A stretch of DNA of 64,000 bases from Endothia cerciana (Eukaryota > Ascomycota > Sordariomycetes > Diaporthales > Cryphonectriaceae). The notes beneath the pieces were generated by a model. That model saw only the letters and a program-made list of their open reading frames with translations. It searched no databases and was not told the DNA's origin. Numbering within the stretch: position 1 is the stretch's first letter; the number at the start of each line of letters is the position of its first letter. A program made the position numbers and the translations under genes. The stretch covers positions 229,290 to 293,289 of the forward strand of contig JALRMH010000047.1 of NCBI GenBank assembly GCA_026119935.1, written 5' to 3'. Below, piece after piece: positions 11,793 through 22,390 of the stretch.

Positions 11793-12262
11793 TCATTCAC
11801 TCTTGAAGAATTCAACCAGCTTCTTTGATAAATCATTTAGGCTGTCTTTGAGGCCATCAATATCCTGCTTCATTTTTTCCACAGCCTGCCTTGTGCGATC
11901 AACTTCATTATATAGTTCCTTAGCAGTCTTCTTTGAGTTTTGGCTGACAACCTCGATCACATCAAGGCGCGTGCAAATCATAACCAGCAGACTGCTTAGG
12001 GTTGTTAGCTGTTGATTATTTATTTGAGGAAGAATATTTACCTTTTTGTATCTTTGTCCACGGAATCAGGAAGCGCAGATGCTTCTAGGTTTATAGCAGC
12101 AGCCTCCTTATTGAGTATATTGCTAGCTTGCTTGTTATATCTTTCGTCGGTTGTAGCAAGCTGTGTTAGATCATAAGGAAAATCCAGAGTACCAATGTCT
12201 TCAGGTTGATCTTGTTCAAAGATATCAGAGAAGTTGAAGTAGTAGGGTGGATCACTGGCCAT
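11793..12262 (-). CDS. Small acidic protein with C-terminal coiled coil
   Basis: Exons 12262-12042 and 11991-11793 join in phase across a 50-bp intron with a CTAAC branch site, giving 139 residues. The ATG at 12262 has a near-ideal context (CAACCATGGCC). The N-terminus is acidic and aromatic (SDPPYYFNFSDIFEQDQPED). The C-terminus (SQNSKKTAKELYNEVDRTRQ onward to KLVEFFKSE) is a clear heptad coiled coil. An upstream in-frame ATG at 12382 is possible. The family is not recognised. Confidence 0.6.
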
Positions 12263-13165
12263 GGTTGTATTGCAGGTGCTCTCAATGTTTTCCTGTCTTT
12301 CCTTTGAGATCTGATAAGCTCCAAAGGTTGGTACATGGACAGAAAGAAACCTGTCAATAAATAAATTATGGTCCGTGTCCATGGGTGCCAAAGGGATTCC
12401 AAGACTGCGTTAGACACCTAAAATCATTTCTGCACAGCTACCTGCACTATTATCCTAGCTCTGCACTCCCTGTTGTTACCGCTTGCGTGATTTGCACTCT
12501 ATTTTTGTCAAGACTGCCCCATTTCTAACTTGAATAGAAAGATGGCCAGACACCCAGTCCTTGCCAACATGCCCAACAGGAATGCCTACCCAACTTTGTC
12601 TGCATTCCCTCTTCCAAATTTAAATCGCTGTGTGCCACACTAAATCTATCTCTGAGAAGGCGTAGCAGTGCTTCGCCAACTTTTATTCAATGCTGTCCAG
12701 GGAGGATCCAAGTAATACTAGCTTGTTATCCTATCAGAACAACACCATCCCCCTGCATGCTTGCGGTGTAGAATTAGATCACATGCTACGTTGTAAATAT
12801 GGTCAACTAACAACCAACAGCCCCCATGTGACTAGACAAAGCGGCAATTAGACTCCGCCACTCGGCCTGAAATTGATAATGTCAACGGCAACACAGTGCC
12901 GAATTTCAGTCCTTAAGTGGCTATCATGAACAATGAAAGTAACTGACCCCTGTTCCTTTGAGGCAGTGACAAAAGTGTAAGCCCTACTATCCAACGTGGT
13001 TACAACAGTAATGTGACCAAAATCTTTCTCAAGGTTCCCTGTCTAGCCTGCATAGGCTTGGATTGTAATCTCTTCGTTTTGGCTCTGATAGTAATAATAT
13101 TTAGCAATAATTACTAGTCCAGTAATAATTGGGTTATTTGAAAAATAAAATGCTTTATGCTTACT
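12263..13165. other. Intergenic, nothing recognised
   Basis: Only short frames and no obvious repeat are seen up to the start of the solo LTR. Confidence 0.5.
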
Positions 13166-13566
13166 TGTAATGAGCACTGCAGTAATCCGGAGATCCTTAA
13201 GTACATAAAGGGTTTATGCTAACAAGAGCGGTGCCAAGTACAATCCTTGAATAGGAAACACTGACTGGGTAAACATGCAAGTATTCACTGCCTTTGGGGC
13301 TATCAGAGTACATATGTAATCTGATACTTAGATTTACAACTGAAGAGCTATGTACAATGATCTATCTCATAGTAATGAGCGCTTCCTTATATATCCAGCT
13401 CTTCAGACTGGATCTGGGGATCTGGAGCAGAGTTCCAGATCCTCCCTCCTTCATAACCCTAACCCTGGTTATATAATCCTTGGGTATCTGGTGCTGAGTT
13501 GTGATACCTGGTCCCTTTGTTGGCAGGGTCTGTTTCTGTGACCTGCATATTGGATGGGTTATAACA
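13166..13566 (+). mobile_element. Solo LTR, family 1
   Basis: The element begins TGTAATGAGCACTGCAG and ends GGTTATAACA. It matches the copy at 35153-35625 along its length, with a shorter 3' part. Flanking 5-mers are TTACT and ATACT, a target duplication with one change. It contains a CCCTAACCCT stretch shared with the other copy. Confidence 0.8.
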
Positions 13567-14376
13567 ATACTCTTTAATTTAGAATAAATATTGTAAGCTT
13601 GATATATAGTCTTCTTGCGGTAGGAAGAAGATATTACTATGGTAGATGTCTCAGAATCAAGGATCTGCGGGGATAAGTGGTATTGCCGCACTCTCTTTTA
13701 TTAGAGTTTGTAATTTTCTTGTTGGTGATATTCCCATTTGATCCTTGACAATATATTATATATTATGAGTAGGATTCTGTCTTATGTTGCATTGCGTACT
13801 ATTAAGTCCGGTGTGTTGGGACTATTATCGGGAGTATTAGGATTCCTACATCACATGATAGAAAAAAAACCAACGAAGTAGCATGATTAACTCTGTAGAC
13901 CTACACCCAGTGTAGGAAACCAAAGTTGAGGAGTATGTACATTTTACATAATGCTTTTCAAAGCGCGCCCTGACTGCGAATACACTGTTGACTGATACCC
14001 TATTGCGTAACATGTATACTGGACATTATATTATTTGTTATCCCTTTATAATTCATGTTACTCACACGCCCTAATCAAATATTGTTCTCAGGATTGCTCG
14101 CTTTCAGCCCAATGAAGCCAGCTGAGTAACAGGCTAGGTGCTAATTTTAGTAGCCTGGTCAAAACAAAAATACTCTGCAGGTCACTAAGAAGGTAGACAC
14201 TTCATTAGATAGCTTATCTAGGTAGCAGGGCCCTATAAGCACCTTCCAACCCTCTTAAATAAGTATTTCTATTCAGACGTTCTCGTTTGAAGCACACTGG
14301 ATCTACTCTACCAAGTTCTATCTTTATTTGTACTGGCGCATACTTATCTAACATTATTCTTCCATTCATATCAATC
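13567..14376. other. Intergenic, AT-rich
   Basis: No gene or clear repeat. Confidence 0.5.
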
Positions 14377-15015
14377 ATGGCGCAGATCTCGTGCCACATC
14401 TCTTGTGAACACGGGCAACCTGTGCCAAACATTCAGGTTATGCTAGAATACCCACAGTCACGTCCTGCTCTACATTTCACATCCCGCACTTCACCTGACG
14501 GCAAGATCGAATCTTGGACTCCAGTACAACCCTGGGTGAATATCGCCGGGCTTTTGCAAACAGTTATGGCAATGCCCAACCCGATCGCTAAAATGGCTTT
14601 CATAACTACTGGGACTTTTGGCGTACATCGATCTTCGTTTTGCACCGAACTGTGTCTGATAGAGGGCATCCAGTACGGCATTTCTCTTGTGCTCAAGCAT
14701 ACAACACCGGATTACGTCGTTCAATACCTTGCTTATCCAGACCCCGCGCGCTGGCTAAGGCAGCCATCATCCTTCGCTGCATATGGGCAGGGCACTCAGT
14801 GCCAGCCAAGCAGGCACTCTTCTCGCGCTCCTTTCTTCTATAGCCGGACTTCGACTTCTCAACCTTGCACAGCACAAGCAACCCCTCATCGTTTCATCCC
14901 CTATAGACCTACAGCTCAACAACAAAATAATGCTCCTACGAATAATGCTCAACAAGACGAGGAAATATCTGGAGGACCAGCCAAGACGATGAAAGAAGAG
15001 CGATCCGACTCCTGA
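14377..15015 (+). CDS. Transthyretin/HIUase-like protein
   Basis: The ATG at 14377 (ATCATGGCG) opens a 212-residue frame in a single exon. The start, ISCHISCEHGQPVPNIQVML, and the following TSPDGKIESW resemble the N-terminal half of 5-hydroxyisourate hydrolase and related transthyretin-fold proteins (ITCHVLD...G.PA..V.V.L, then T..DGR). The family's C-terminal YRGS signature is absent. Instead there is a TTGTFGVHRSSFCTE segment and a long polar tail rich in Gln, Asn and Pro. I would not claim the urate-pathway enzyme activity; it may be a divergent domain with another use. Confidence 0.5.
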   Translation: MAQISCHISCEHGQPVPNIQVMLEYPQSRPALHFTSRTSPDGKIESWTPVQPWVNIAGLLQTVMAMPNPIAKMAFITTGTFGVHRSSFCTELCLIEGIQYGISLVLKHTTPDYVVQYLAYPDPARWLRQPSSFAAYGQGTQCQPSRHSSRAPFFYSRTSTSQPCTAQATPHRFIPYRPTAQQQNNAPTNNAQQDEEISGGPAKTMKEERSDS

Positions 15016-15750
15016 ATTTGTTTTTCAAGCTCGAGTGACGGAGTGGCGGAGTACATAAAATCACGAGAAGGCCTACTGGTTTTGAGGTGATGAATACTAT
15101 TATGAGTCCCTGTTTCTTATTTCAGAGTATTTATTATTTGGGTTCTTGGCAATTTTTGTCTTCTCTTGAGAGGCTGCATGGTTTCTAAATTCTTTTTTCC
15201 TGATATTTTACTATACTGCTCTCTCATGATTCAATTTCACTGTTTCGTATTTTCCTCTCTATCGAACAGGATTTCGGCACCGTGGCCCCTGCGTAGTACT
15301 GTATTTTCATAAGCCTTATACTATGTTCTTAGTCAATTATCTAGAATTTAGTTATGAACAGAGTAGCGAAGTGAAGCTGGGATCCCGGATTTGGATTATA
15401 GCGCACGCAATACACCTTGCCAAGCTGCCAGGAGCCCGAATAGTATGCATAGTCCGGCTATTAGTAGGCCACAGGGTAATGTCTCACCTATTTTGAGAAC
15501 AGATATCAATTTTGCCTTGGTCCTTTGCAGCCCCTTAAAATGGGATGCGGGTAGAGAGCCTAGCATCCCGAACCTAGGAACAGGGTGATTGCCGGAACAC
15601 AGAACCACAAGAGTACAGTTCCCTATCTATCCAAATCGTATGCTGCTACATTTTCGGTTATAGGATGCTGGTGCAGGCCAGTCCAGTTTTGATTCAGAGT
15701 ACTGCAAGCTTACAAAATATTCTGTGCTTTGAGCTTCACTAGCACTAATA
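15016..15750. other. Intergenic upstream of DUF3723 gene
   Basis: It holds the CGG-rich motif at 15376-15394 and a second ATCCCGAACC at about 15566. No gene is seen. Confidence 0.5.
15376..15394. promoter_or_regulatory. CGG-type motif upstream of DUF3723 gene
   Basis: GCTGGGATCCCGGATTTGG lies about 360 bp before the ATG and shares its CCCGGATT core with the other cargo promoters. Confidence 0.35.
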
Positions 15751-18700
15751 ATGGCTTACCAAGATATTGTTGGGATTATTCAAGTCCCCTTGAATGCCTA
15801 CACTTACCAGCCCGATAAAGGAAGAGACGAAGATCCGGCAATCGTCAAGCATCTCTCCGATATCTTCAGGAAGGATGGGTGTAAGGCGGATCTTTGGGAA
15901 CACCATATCAAGGGTGAAATTGATACCGCCACATATAGCAGACTACTGATCGCTTTGGGGCTTTCCGAGGACGGATTTCGGAGCATAGTGCAGACCGGCA
16001 AGTACCCACGGGTGCGTATCCGGAAACGCATCGTCTGTCTTGATGGGCGACAGAGAATTGCGGCAGCTCGGCGTCGATTTGGGAAGAAGTTCTGGTGGCC
16101 GGTGAAGCTCTACCGAGACCCTCGCGTGTCCAGATTCTTGCATCAGGTAAAATATCCAGATGGCGAAATCTGCTGGCACCTGTTCCGTCTTGCGCTTGGC
16201 CAGCCGGATTTGGGCGGAGATTGGACATCGGAGTTATCGAAGAGCAAGAAGAAAATCCTTAACCTTCTGCTCCGAAGAGAAAATGGAGTATTCAGACACA
16301 AGAATATTGTCGCAGCCCTTTCTGCTGTGCTCGAATTTCCAGGAGCGAGGAGAGGATTCAAGCTTGGGACTATGCATAAGTATACCTCATTGCGATGTCC
16401 AGAGCAACTCGTGCGATACCTCCGCCGCATGTCGCGTATCTATTGGGAGGTTGCAGGTGATGCTTCCATATTGCCACACATGAACTCCAAAACCATCAGC
16501 TGTCTTCAGCGCTGTAATCCTTCGAATAGTGTTGATAAAGATTACATCGAATTTATGATGGATACAAAGCAAATTTTTCGAGGGGTCAAAGACATTTCTG
16601 TCCGGCGAAGGATCAAAGAGAAATTATTATCTCTTGATATTATTTTCCCAAGCTTCGAGACATTCCACCAGAATATGATATATTTCTCTGTTGGGGCTAA
16701 AATCTTGCGGGAACACATTATTGATGAACCTGAGAAGTCTCAGGATAGAGATCAGACAAATGGAGAAGAAGATCTTTTCCAATCCTTACATAGGTGCTGG
16801 AGTCCGCCGGAAAGACCGCTTATAGAGGTATCTGAAGGGATATTTCTCCCGTTGGTATCGCTGGATGTGGACTTGGCCTGTATGCTGCTCTTCCTTGACG
16901 GGCAGAGAGACTGTTTTTACCTATCGAAAGAGCCGATTCTGCAAGATAAGCGTGGTGAACCAGTACCGCCAGCTGCCGTAGACCCTTGGTACGTCAACCG
17001 GCTCCAGGCCCGAGCGAAGCAGTATGGCTTTCGTACGGCGAAAATCAATCGCGGACTCGCTGTGAAACCTCCACCTCCATATACACGAGACTGGAACCTC
17101 GATGGGAACGAAAGAGCAAAGAATTGGCGAGGCGGAAAGCCGACTGCTCGGAATTTCCTAGACCTGCAGCGCGATGGCTTCTTGACCACCCTCGAACAAG
17201 CCAATAGTCGAAAGGAAGTGACAGCAGGCTTTGTACAAAAGGATTTTCTGAAGGCTTTCTTCGGACCGTGGTCGTATATGACTGATGAACAGAAAATGCC
17301 GAGCCATTCGCCTTCCTTATCTGGGGGAGACCCTATGCAGATCGATGAGGACCTGGGGCCATCACCCGACGAGGACGCAATGCTGGTTGACAGGGCCCCA
17401 CTCCCTCCACAGCCACGTGATCAGTCTTCTCAGCAAGCACTTTCACCCACTCAGGGGTCGGAGCCCTACCCAATGCAGGGATTTATGCATGGTTTGTCAA
17501 CAACGCAGGATCGTTTATTTAAAGTACCGATCATTGATCGAACAAATCCGCCTGAAATGCAAGTGCCGGTACTGGATTCGGCAATGCAGGTGGATACACG
17601 AGAGGTGGTGCGTGCCGAGATCATCTCACAACATCCCTCCGGAGGTGAATTGGATGTAGAACTGTCGAGCCGATCCCAAATCGATTTGCTGAGCTTAGAA
17701 ACATCCCAGGTCCCCGGAATGCTACGGAACCCAAGCACGTTAACGGACAAACGTCCAGTTTACCAAATACAAGAATCTAACCAGACGGAAGTTTCCACAC
17801 AGCTAACGACGGAAAAGCCGCTTCAAGACTCAAGCATTGATCGCGAACAGGAAATAGTACCATCAAGGCAATCTCCGCTCTCACTTTCCGGCTTTATTCA
17901 CTTGGCTACTGGTATTTCCGAAGCTGAAGGAAATGGAAGAGAGCTGCTCAGGGAACCGCGAATGTATCGACAAGAACTAGTGCTCGGCCAAACGACAGAC
18001 ACGCCACACACAGAAAATCTACCTCAAGATAAGGAGCGTAATAACTGCGGCTATCAACCACCTAGGGAATTAGAAATATTGCACAATCCACAAACTAAGA
18101 GGATATCAGGGCGATCTTCCGAGCAGCCTCAGAAACCTCGGCGCACTAAGAAAATTGAGCCTAGGAAGAGAAGTCGCCTGCTCAGTCAAGAATCTCAGAC
18201 ACCTCAGCACACACAGAAACCGCAGCGCACTAAGGAACTTGAGCCTAGGAAGAGGAGCCGTCTGCTCAGTCAAGAATCTCAGACACCTCGGCGCATACAG
18301 AAACCTCAGCGCACTAAGAAACTTGAGCCTAGAAAGAGGATTCGTCTGCTCAGCCAGCACAACGAGAGAATTCATCTGCCCAGCCAAGAATCTCAGACAC
18401 CTCGGCGCAGTGAGAGGATTCGTCTGCTTAGCCAAGAATCTCAGACACCTCGGCGCAGTGAGAGGATTCGTCTGCTCAGCCAAAATTCTCAGATACCTGG
18501 GCGCAGTGAGAGAATTCGTCTGCTCAGCCAAGAGCCTCTCGTACCTAATGCTATCTCGGGGCCTTCAGAGAAGGTAGATAGAAAGAGGAAAAATATAGCA
18601 ATGCATGAAGCTGCAGGAATAGATATCGAACAGCCGCAACCCTTGCAAAAAAGAGTTCGTGCCAACACACCTCCTCGAATATCCTCTTCCAAAGAGAAGA

Positions 18701-19077
18701 AGCGCTCTCCGATTCGCCCTCCAGTACTTCCGACTCTTCCAGTTGTTAATAGCTCTAAACAAAAAGACTCTTTAGCACAAGAGCCAAAGCAGCTTCTTCC
18801 TGAAGAGCAGAAGCGCTCTCCAATCTACCCCCCAACACTTAAAGTATCTGGCATATTCTCTTCTGAAGATAATCTTCCTGAAGAGCAAAAGCGCTCGCCA
18901 ATCCGCCCTCCAGTGCCTTCCTACTTTCCACCTGCTGGTGGCTTCAAGAAAGGAGGTCTTGAGCAGACGCAGTTTTCTAATAATGCTGAAGAGCTAAATA
19001 GATTTGAAACTTTCTCAGAGTCTAGAGTAAACCCTACAGCTGATGTCTTGTGGGGCGAGAACGAGGAGGAGCTTTAG
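15751..19077 (+). CDS. DUF3723 family protein
   Basis: One uninterrupted exon of 1108 residues opens with an ATG at 15751. The N-terminal 450 residues match the DUF3723 pattern of fungal mobile-element cargo: an early IVGIIQVPL segment, HIKGEID, IVCLDGRQRIAAARRRFG near residue 92 and FWWPVKLY. The DGRQRIAAAR box resembles the GxRR box of ParB/Srx-fold proteins, which would fit a nucleotide or DNA role; this is my inference. From about residue 520 the chain is disordered, with two 28-residue units and then 16-residue units around RKRSRLLSQESQTPRR, followed by three KRSPIxPP motifs. DUF3723 genes recur as auxiliary cargo in Starships, but their function is unknown. The gene is intact. Confidence 0.85.
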   Translation: MAYQDIVGIIQVPLNAYTYQPDKGRDEDPAIVKHLSDIFRKDGCKADLWEHHIKGEIDTATYSRLLIALGLSEDGFRSIVQTGKYPRVRIRKRIVCLDGRQRIAAARRRFGKKFWWPVKLYRDPRVSRFLHQVKYPDGEICWHLFRLALGQPDLGGDWTSELSKSKKKILNLLLRRENGVFRHKNIVAALSAVLEFPGARRGFKLGTMHKYTSLRCPEQLVRYLRRMSRIYWEVAGDASILPHMNSKTISCLQRCNPSNSVDKDYIEFMMDTKQIFRGVKDISVRRRIKEKLLSLDIIFPSFETFHQNMIYFSVGAKILREHIIDEPEKSQDRDQTNGEEDLFQSLHRCWSPPERPLIEVSEGIFLPLVSLDVDLACMLLFLDGQRDCFYLSKEPILQDKRGEPVPPAAVDPWYVNRLQARAKQYGFRTAKINRGLAVKPPPPYTRDWNLDGNERAKNWRGGKPTARNFLDLQRDGFLTTLEQANSRKEVTAGFVQKDFLKAFFGPWSYMTDEQKMPSHSPSLSGGDPMQIDEDLGPSPDEDAMLVDRAPLPPQPRDQSSQQALSPTQGSEPYPMQGFMHGLSTTQDRLFKVPIIDRTNPPEMQVPVLDSAMQVDTREVVRAEIISQHPSGGELDVELSSRSQIDLLSLETSQVPGMLRNPSTLTDKRPVYQIQESNQTEVSTQLTTEKPLQDSSIDREQEIVPSRQSPLSLSGFIHLATGISEAEGNGRELLREPRMYRQELVLGQTTDTPHTENLPQDKERNNCGYQPPRELEILHNPQTKRISGRSSEQPQKPRRTKKIEPRKRSRLLSQESQTPQHTQKPQRTKELEPRKRSRLLSQESQTPRRIQKPQRTKKLEPRKRIRLLSQHNERIHLPSQESQTPRRSERIRLLSQESQTPRRSERIRLLSQNSQIPGRSERIRLLSQEPLVPNAISGPSEKVDRKRKNIAMHEAAGIDIEQPQPLQKRVRANTPPRISSSKEKKRSPIRPPVLPTLPVVNSSKQKDSLAQEPKQLLPEEQKRSPIYPPTLKVSGIFSSEDNLPEEQKRSPIRPPVPSYFPPAGGFKKGGLEQTQFSNNAEELNRFETFSESRVNPTADVLWGENEEEL
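18127..18540 (+). repeat. Tandem coding repeats in DUF3723 gene
   Basis: Two 84-bp units are followed by a 114-bp unit and then three 48-bp units. All contain CGTCTGCTCAGCCAAGAATC or variants. The reading frame is kept throughout. Confidence 0.85.
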
Positions 19078-19687
19078 TTCTCGATAGCATATTAATAGTT
19101 ATTCCCAATCCAATTAATAGAATACAGCAGTAATAATGCTACTCATTCTTACTAAATCTACTAATACTAAATCTAGTAAGTGGCCCTTATTAAGTTATGT
19201 GAATATTCTGCAATACCTGAGAGTCGATTGATAGCTAGAGAGATATAGAAGATTTGTGGTATATTGGAGGACACTTTTTCTCTGAACGTGGATGAAAGAA
19301 GTTTCAAGTTTCAAGATGTATTAAGAGTAAGGGTATTAATATAATCAAGATATTACAGGCTCTTACTATAGTAGCGCCTAGAAGTTGAATATTCAGGTAA
19401 TTATTGCATTCTGACACTATAATAATAGTATTCAACTCTCAATACAAATAGGTACTCAAACTCAACACACACACTTGCACAAGTCAGCATTAGTTTTATA
19501 AGGATTTTATACCAATGTTTGGATTAGTGGCCAGCACTATAAGCTAAGGAGCTGATCAATACAGCTATTATGTTCCAAACTTTCTATCATACACTAATCT
19601 CGCCTAGCTGTATATGTTGTTAGGAGAGCTCTCACTGACAGCTTAGGGTGGAGGAGCCGAAACTCGTGAGATCCTGCTTAAGAGTCC
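19078..19687. other. Intergenic, AT-rich
   Basis: No gene is seen. The sequence is TA-rich without a clear repeat. Confidence 0.5.
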
Positions 19688-20485
19688 TTACTCGAGCAGT
19701 GATTCGTCTCCCCATGCCTCGTTCCCATTCCTAGGCATGCAAGCCAGCAACAATCTTACAATCTCTGAATCCTGGCGCTCTATTGCAAAGTCCAAAGCTG
19801 TCATATCGTATTCGCCTCGCTCATTTAGATCAGCGCCATTCTTCAATAGCAGCTGTACGCACTCAACATTATTATAGAGGACAGCTATAATAAGCGGTGT
19901 ATTATTATAGTAGTTTTTGCTGTTGATATTTTCCAAGCAGTTGTCTTTTACTTCTGGGCAGTCCTCTAAGAGAAGTTTCAAAAGCTGATAGCTTTCTGTG
20001 AATAATGTAGCTGATCTAGTGTTTCCAGCTAAAAGATGCAGAGCTGTATCCCCTAGTCGGTCACGCTGAAGTGGGTCAGTGCCAGTACGTAGCAAAAGCT
20101 CGATAATCTCCTTTTTATCATCTCGGAATCTCTCTTTTGGAGTACAAAGGATGAAATGCAAAATCGTATCGCTACCGTCCTGGGAAATAGGAACATTGAA
20201 GTCCATATCGCTGCTATATAACAATAGCCGCAGCAATTCTAAGCCGCATAAACATGCATCATATAAAACCCATGTTTGCGGCATTGTTAATACAATGCCT
20301 TTTCCAAGCAACAATCGAACTAGCTCGATATCTCTTGCTAATATAGCATATGCAAGAGCCGAGGATTCTGTATCTATCTGCCTATCATTCTCAACAAGGG
20401 TTGGAGTAGAGCTGCAGCTGGAAGACCATGATACTGTGGGGGAATTAAGATTAAGAGTTGATGTAGGCGATATAGGCGAATCCAT
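19688..20485 (-). CDS. Ankyrin repeat protein
   Basis: A single exon of 265 residues opens with an ATG at 20485. After a Ser/Thr-rich 35-residue start, about six ankyrin repeats follow, seen as SALAYAILARDIELVRLLLG, GDTALHLLAGN, YNNTPLIIAVLYNNVECVQL, LLKNGADLNERG and MTALDFAIERQDSEIVRLLL. No NACHT or other catalytic domain is attached, so it is a stand-alone adaptor-type protein. It is divergently arranged with the SUR7-like gene. Confidence 0.85.
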   Translation of the reverse strand: MDSPISPTSTLNLNSPTVSWSSSCSSTPTLVENDRQIDTESSALAYAILARDIELVRLLLGKGIVLTMPQTWVLYDACLCGLELLRLLLYSSDMDFNVPISQDGSDTILHFILCTPKERFRDDKKEIIELLLRTGTDPLQRDRLGDTALHLLAGNTRSATLFTESYQLLKLLLEDCPEVKDNCLENINSKNYYNNTPLIIAVLYNNVECVQLLLKNGADLNERGEYDMTALDFAIERQDSEIVRLLLACMPRNGNEAWGDESLLE

Positions 20486-20802
20486 CGCAGTTGACTTGCT
20501 ACTTTAATAAACTTTCAAAGGGATACACAGTTTGGAGTAAAAAAACCTTTGAAAGATATAATAAGATAGGATAGAATAGATTTGGTATAAATCCTTTATC
20601 CTGTGTTTTAACTCTGGGAGCCTTCTGTTCTTATCTTACTATTCGCTTAGAGAATTCCTGGCGCTGCCCGGAAAACGGCATTATTGTTTCTAAATGCGTC
20701 AAAGGAGGAAAAAGACGACCTGTAAATATGGTATACAGTAATTGCGTTTTCACTCGTCCTTCTACACATCTACCTCGACCGCGATCTCGGTTTCATATCC
20801 AT

Positions 20803-20850
20803 GCATTCCGGATCTTGGTTGCAGTATCCTGAAGCCGGGATTTCGGATCT
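20803..20850. promoter_or_regulatory. Two CGG-type motifs in ankyrin/SUR7 divergent promoter
   Basis: GCATTCCGGATCTTGG and GCCGGGATTTCGGATC sit 165-210 bp from the SUR7-like start and 320-365 bp from the ankyrin gene start. Confidence 0.35.
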
Positions 20851-21013
20851 CCACAAATTATCTTGATATAACAATTCCTGCTCCATTCCTTAACAATACT
20901 CATATTTCTCACTAATCTTTCGTTATCTCTTTATTGTTCTAGCTTATAATCGTCCTGCTTGTGTATCAGCTTATATTATAATAACTTCATTAGATATAGA
21001 GCAGGTCATTAAG

Positions 21014-22110
21014 ATGCAGATTCGTGTAAAACATACTCTCGAGCAGGTCTCGGAAATTCAAGTACGCAAGATCCGAGCGACGTTTGAATGTATCTCATGG
21101 CCAAAAATGCGCACGGGATTCTGCATCACTGTCACGGTAGTGACACTGGTACTTACTGTGCTAGCTTTTATAGCCGGCAAGAGCTCTAGGTTTATAGAAG
21201 ACTATCATATTCTCTATCTCAATACTTCCATGCTAGGTCAAAACCTTATACCGGCACAAACAAGTGGCGCAAGTAATCCTTCGTCCGCGTCTTGTGGGCC
21301 TCTTGGAGGGACTTTGGGCAAATTGTGCGCCAGTGCGACTGCAGCAGTTGAGTCAGCTGTCAGCTCTGATCTTGCTCAGCTGTCAGACTTCGAAGGCGAT
21401 ACCGCCGACCAGCTAGCAGAGAAGATAGGGATCCAACAATGGTATTCCCTCCATATTATGAATATCTGCCGGGGCACATTCACCCCAAATACAACTACTC
21501 TCGGGGCTGGATTCAATGTAACCAGTTGTACACAGCCTCTGAAAACTTGTAAGAACCATATCTCTAATTTATTACTCACTGTCTTCCTCTAAGAGAACTT
21601 AAGAAGTTCAATTGCTAATGCTTGATAGCCTTCTTTAATATCTCAGCGCTTCTCGATCACCAGCTAGAGATTGGTTCTTTACATCTAAATCTGGCTAAAC
21701 TTGGCTTTACTAAAGAGCTTCAGAATGAACTAGATAGGATTTCTGAGTTATTTCAAGTCCTAACAGGCTTCTATATTATAGCTGTTTCTTTTTCAGTTCT
21801 GTCTCTTTTCCTCTGTACTTGGTGGCTGTTTGAACCAACCTTTAGAATTCTCTATGCGAATGTCGTTATAACTCTGCTCACTGCTATCGTACAATTGATA
21901 GGGAATATTCTCGTATTGATAAGCAAAAAGTCAGCAGCGAATATCAACAATTTTGGCCAGCACATCGGGCTATCAGTGTCTACTGGCCAGAAGTTTATCG
22001 CTACTACATGGGCTGCCTTTGTGTTGATGGCGGTGATGATTGTGTACTGGGGCTATGAAACTTGCTGTATAATGAGAGCTAGAATGGTTGAAAGGCAGGT
22101 AAAGCAATAA
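21014..22110 (+). CDS. SUR7/PalI-like membrane protein
   Basis: Exons 21014-21548 and 21629-22110 join in phase (80-bp intron, GTAAGA to AG), giving 338 residues. A first membrane helix lies at about residues 37-53 (FCITVTVVTLVLTVLAFIAG). It is followed by an extracellular loop with cysteines (SCGPLGG, MNICRGTF, NVTSCTQPL) and then three more helices, the last with TTWAAFVLMAVMIVYWGYE. Four helices with a cysteine-bearing first loop, and FNISALL entering helix 2, match the SUR7/PalI family of cortical-patch (eisosome) and pH-sensing proteins. Its role as cargo is unknown. Confidence 0.8.
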
Positions 22111-22390
22111 GCTGCTGGCTTCTGATAGCAGGGCTTATATATGCGTTTGAATAGAGTTTCTGCTATTGCCATAAGTATTCCTAATATCTGAGTACTCTGT
22201 AGTCTGGACTACTTTGTATTTGAAGGATAAGTCTTCTATAAATATGAACCTGCAATTTCTGCTGGATTGTTATGCTATTCATCTAGGTATTTGATTATCT
22301 TGTATAATTGTAGCTTAGAGTTGAGAACAGATCTTGCTGAGTTATGTAAAACTCTTGTATGTATTCAGAATGTGATTCGGACTCAATTAC

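Noticed and set aside
13450..13475. Telomere-like CCCTAACCCT, also at about 35503 and 27211
   Set aside because: Two of the three copies belong to the same LTR family and all are only one or two repeat units long, so not telomeric DNA.
13294..13541. Short plus-strand frames
   Set aside because: They fall wholly within the solo LTR.
18106..18577. Repeat-rich frames on both strands across the DUF3723 tail
   Set aside because: They are shadows of the tandem coding repeats; only the 1108-residue frame has a start and a conserved domain.
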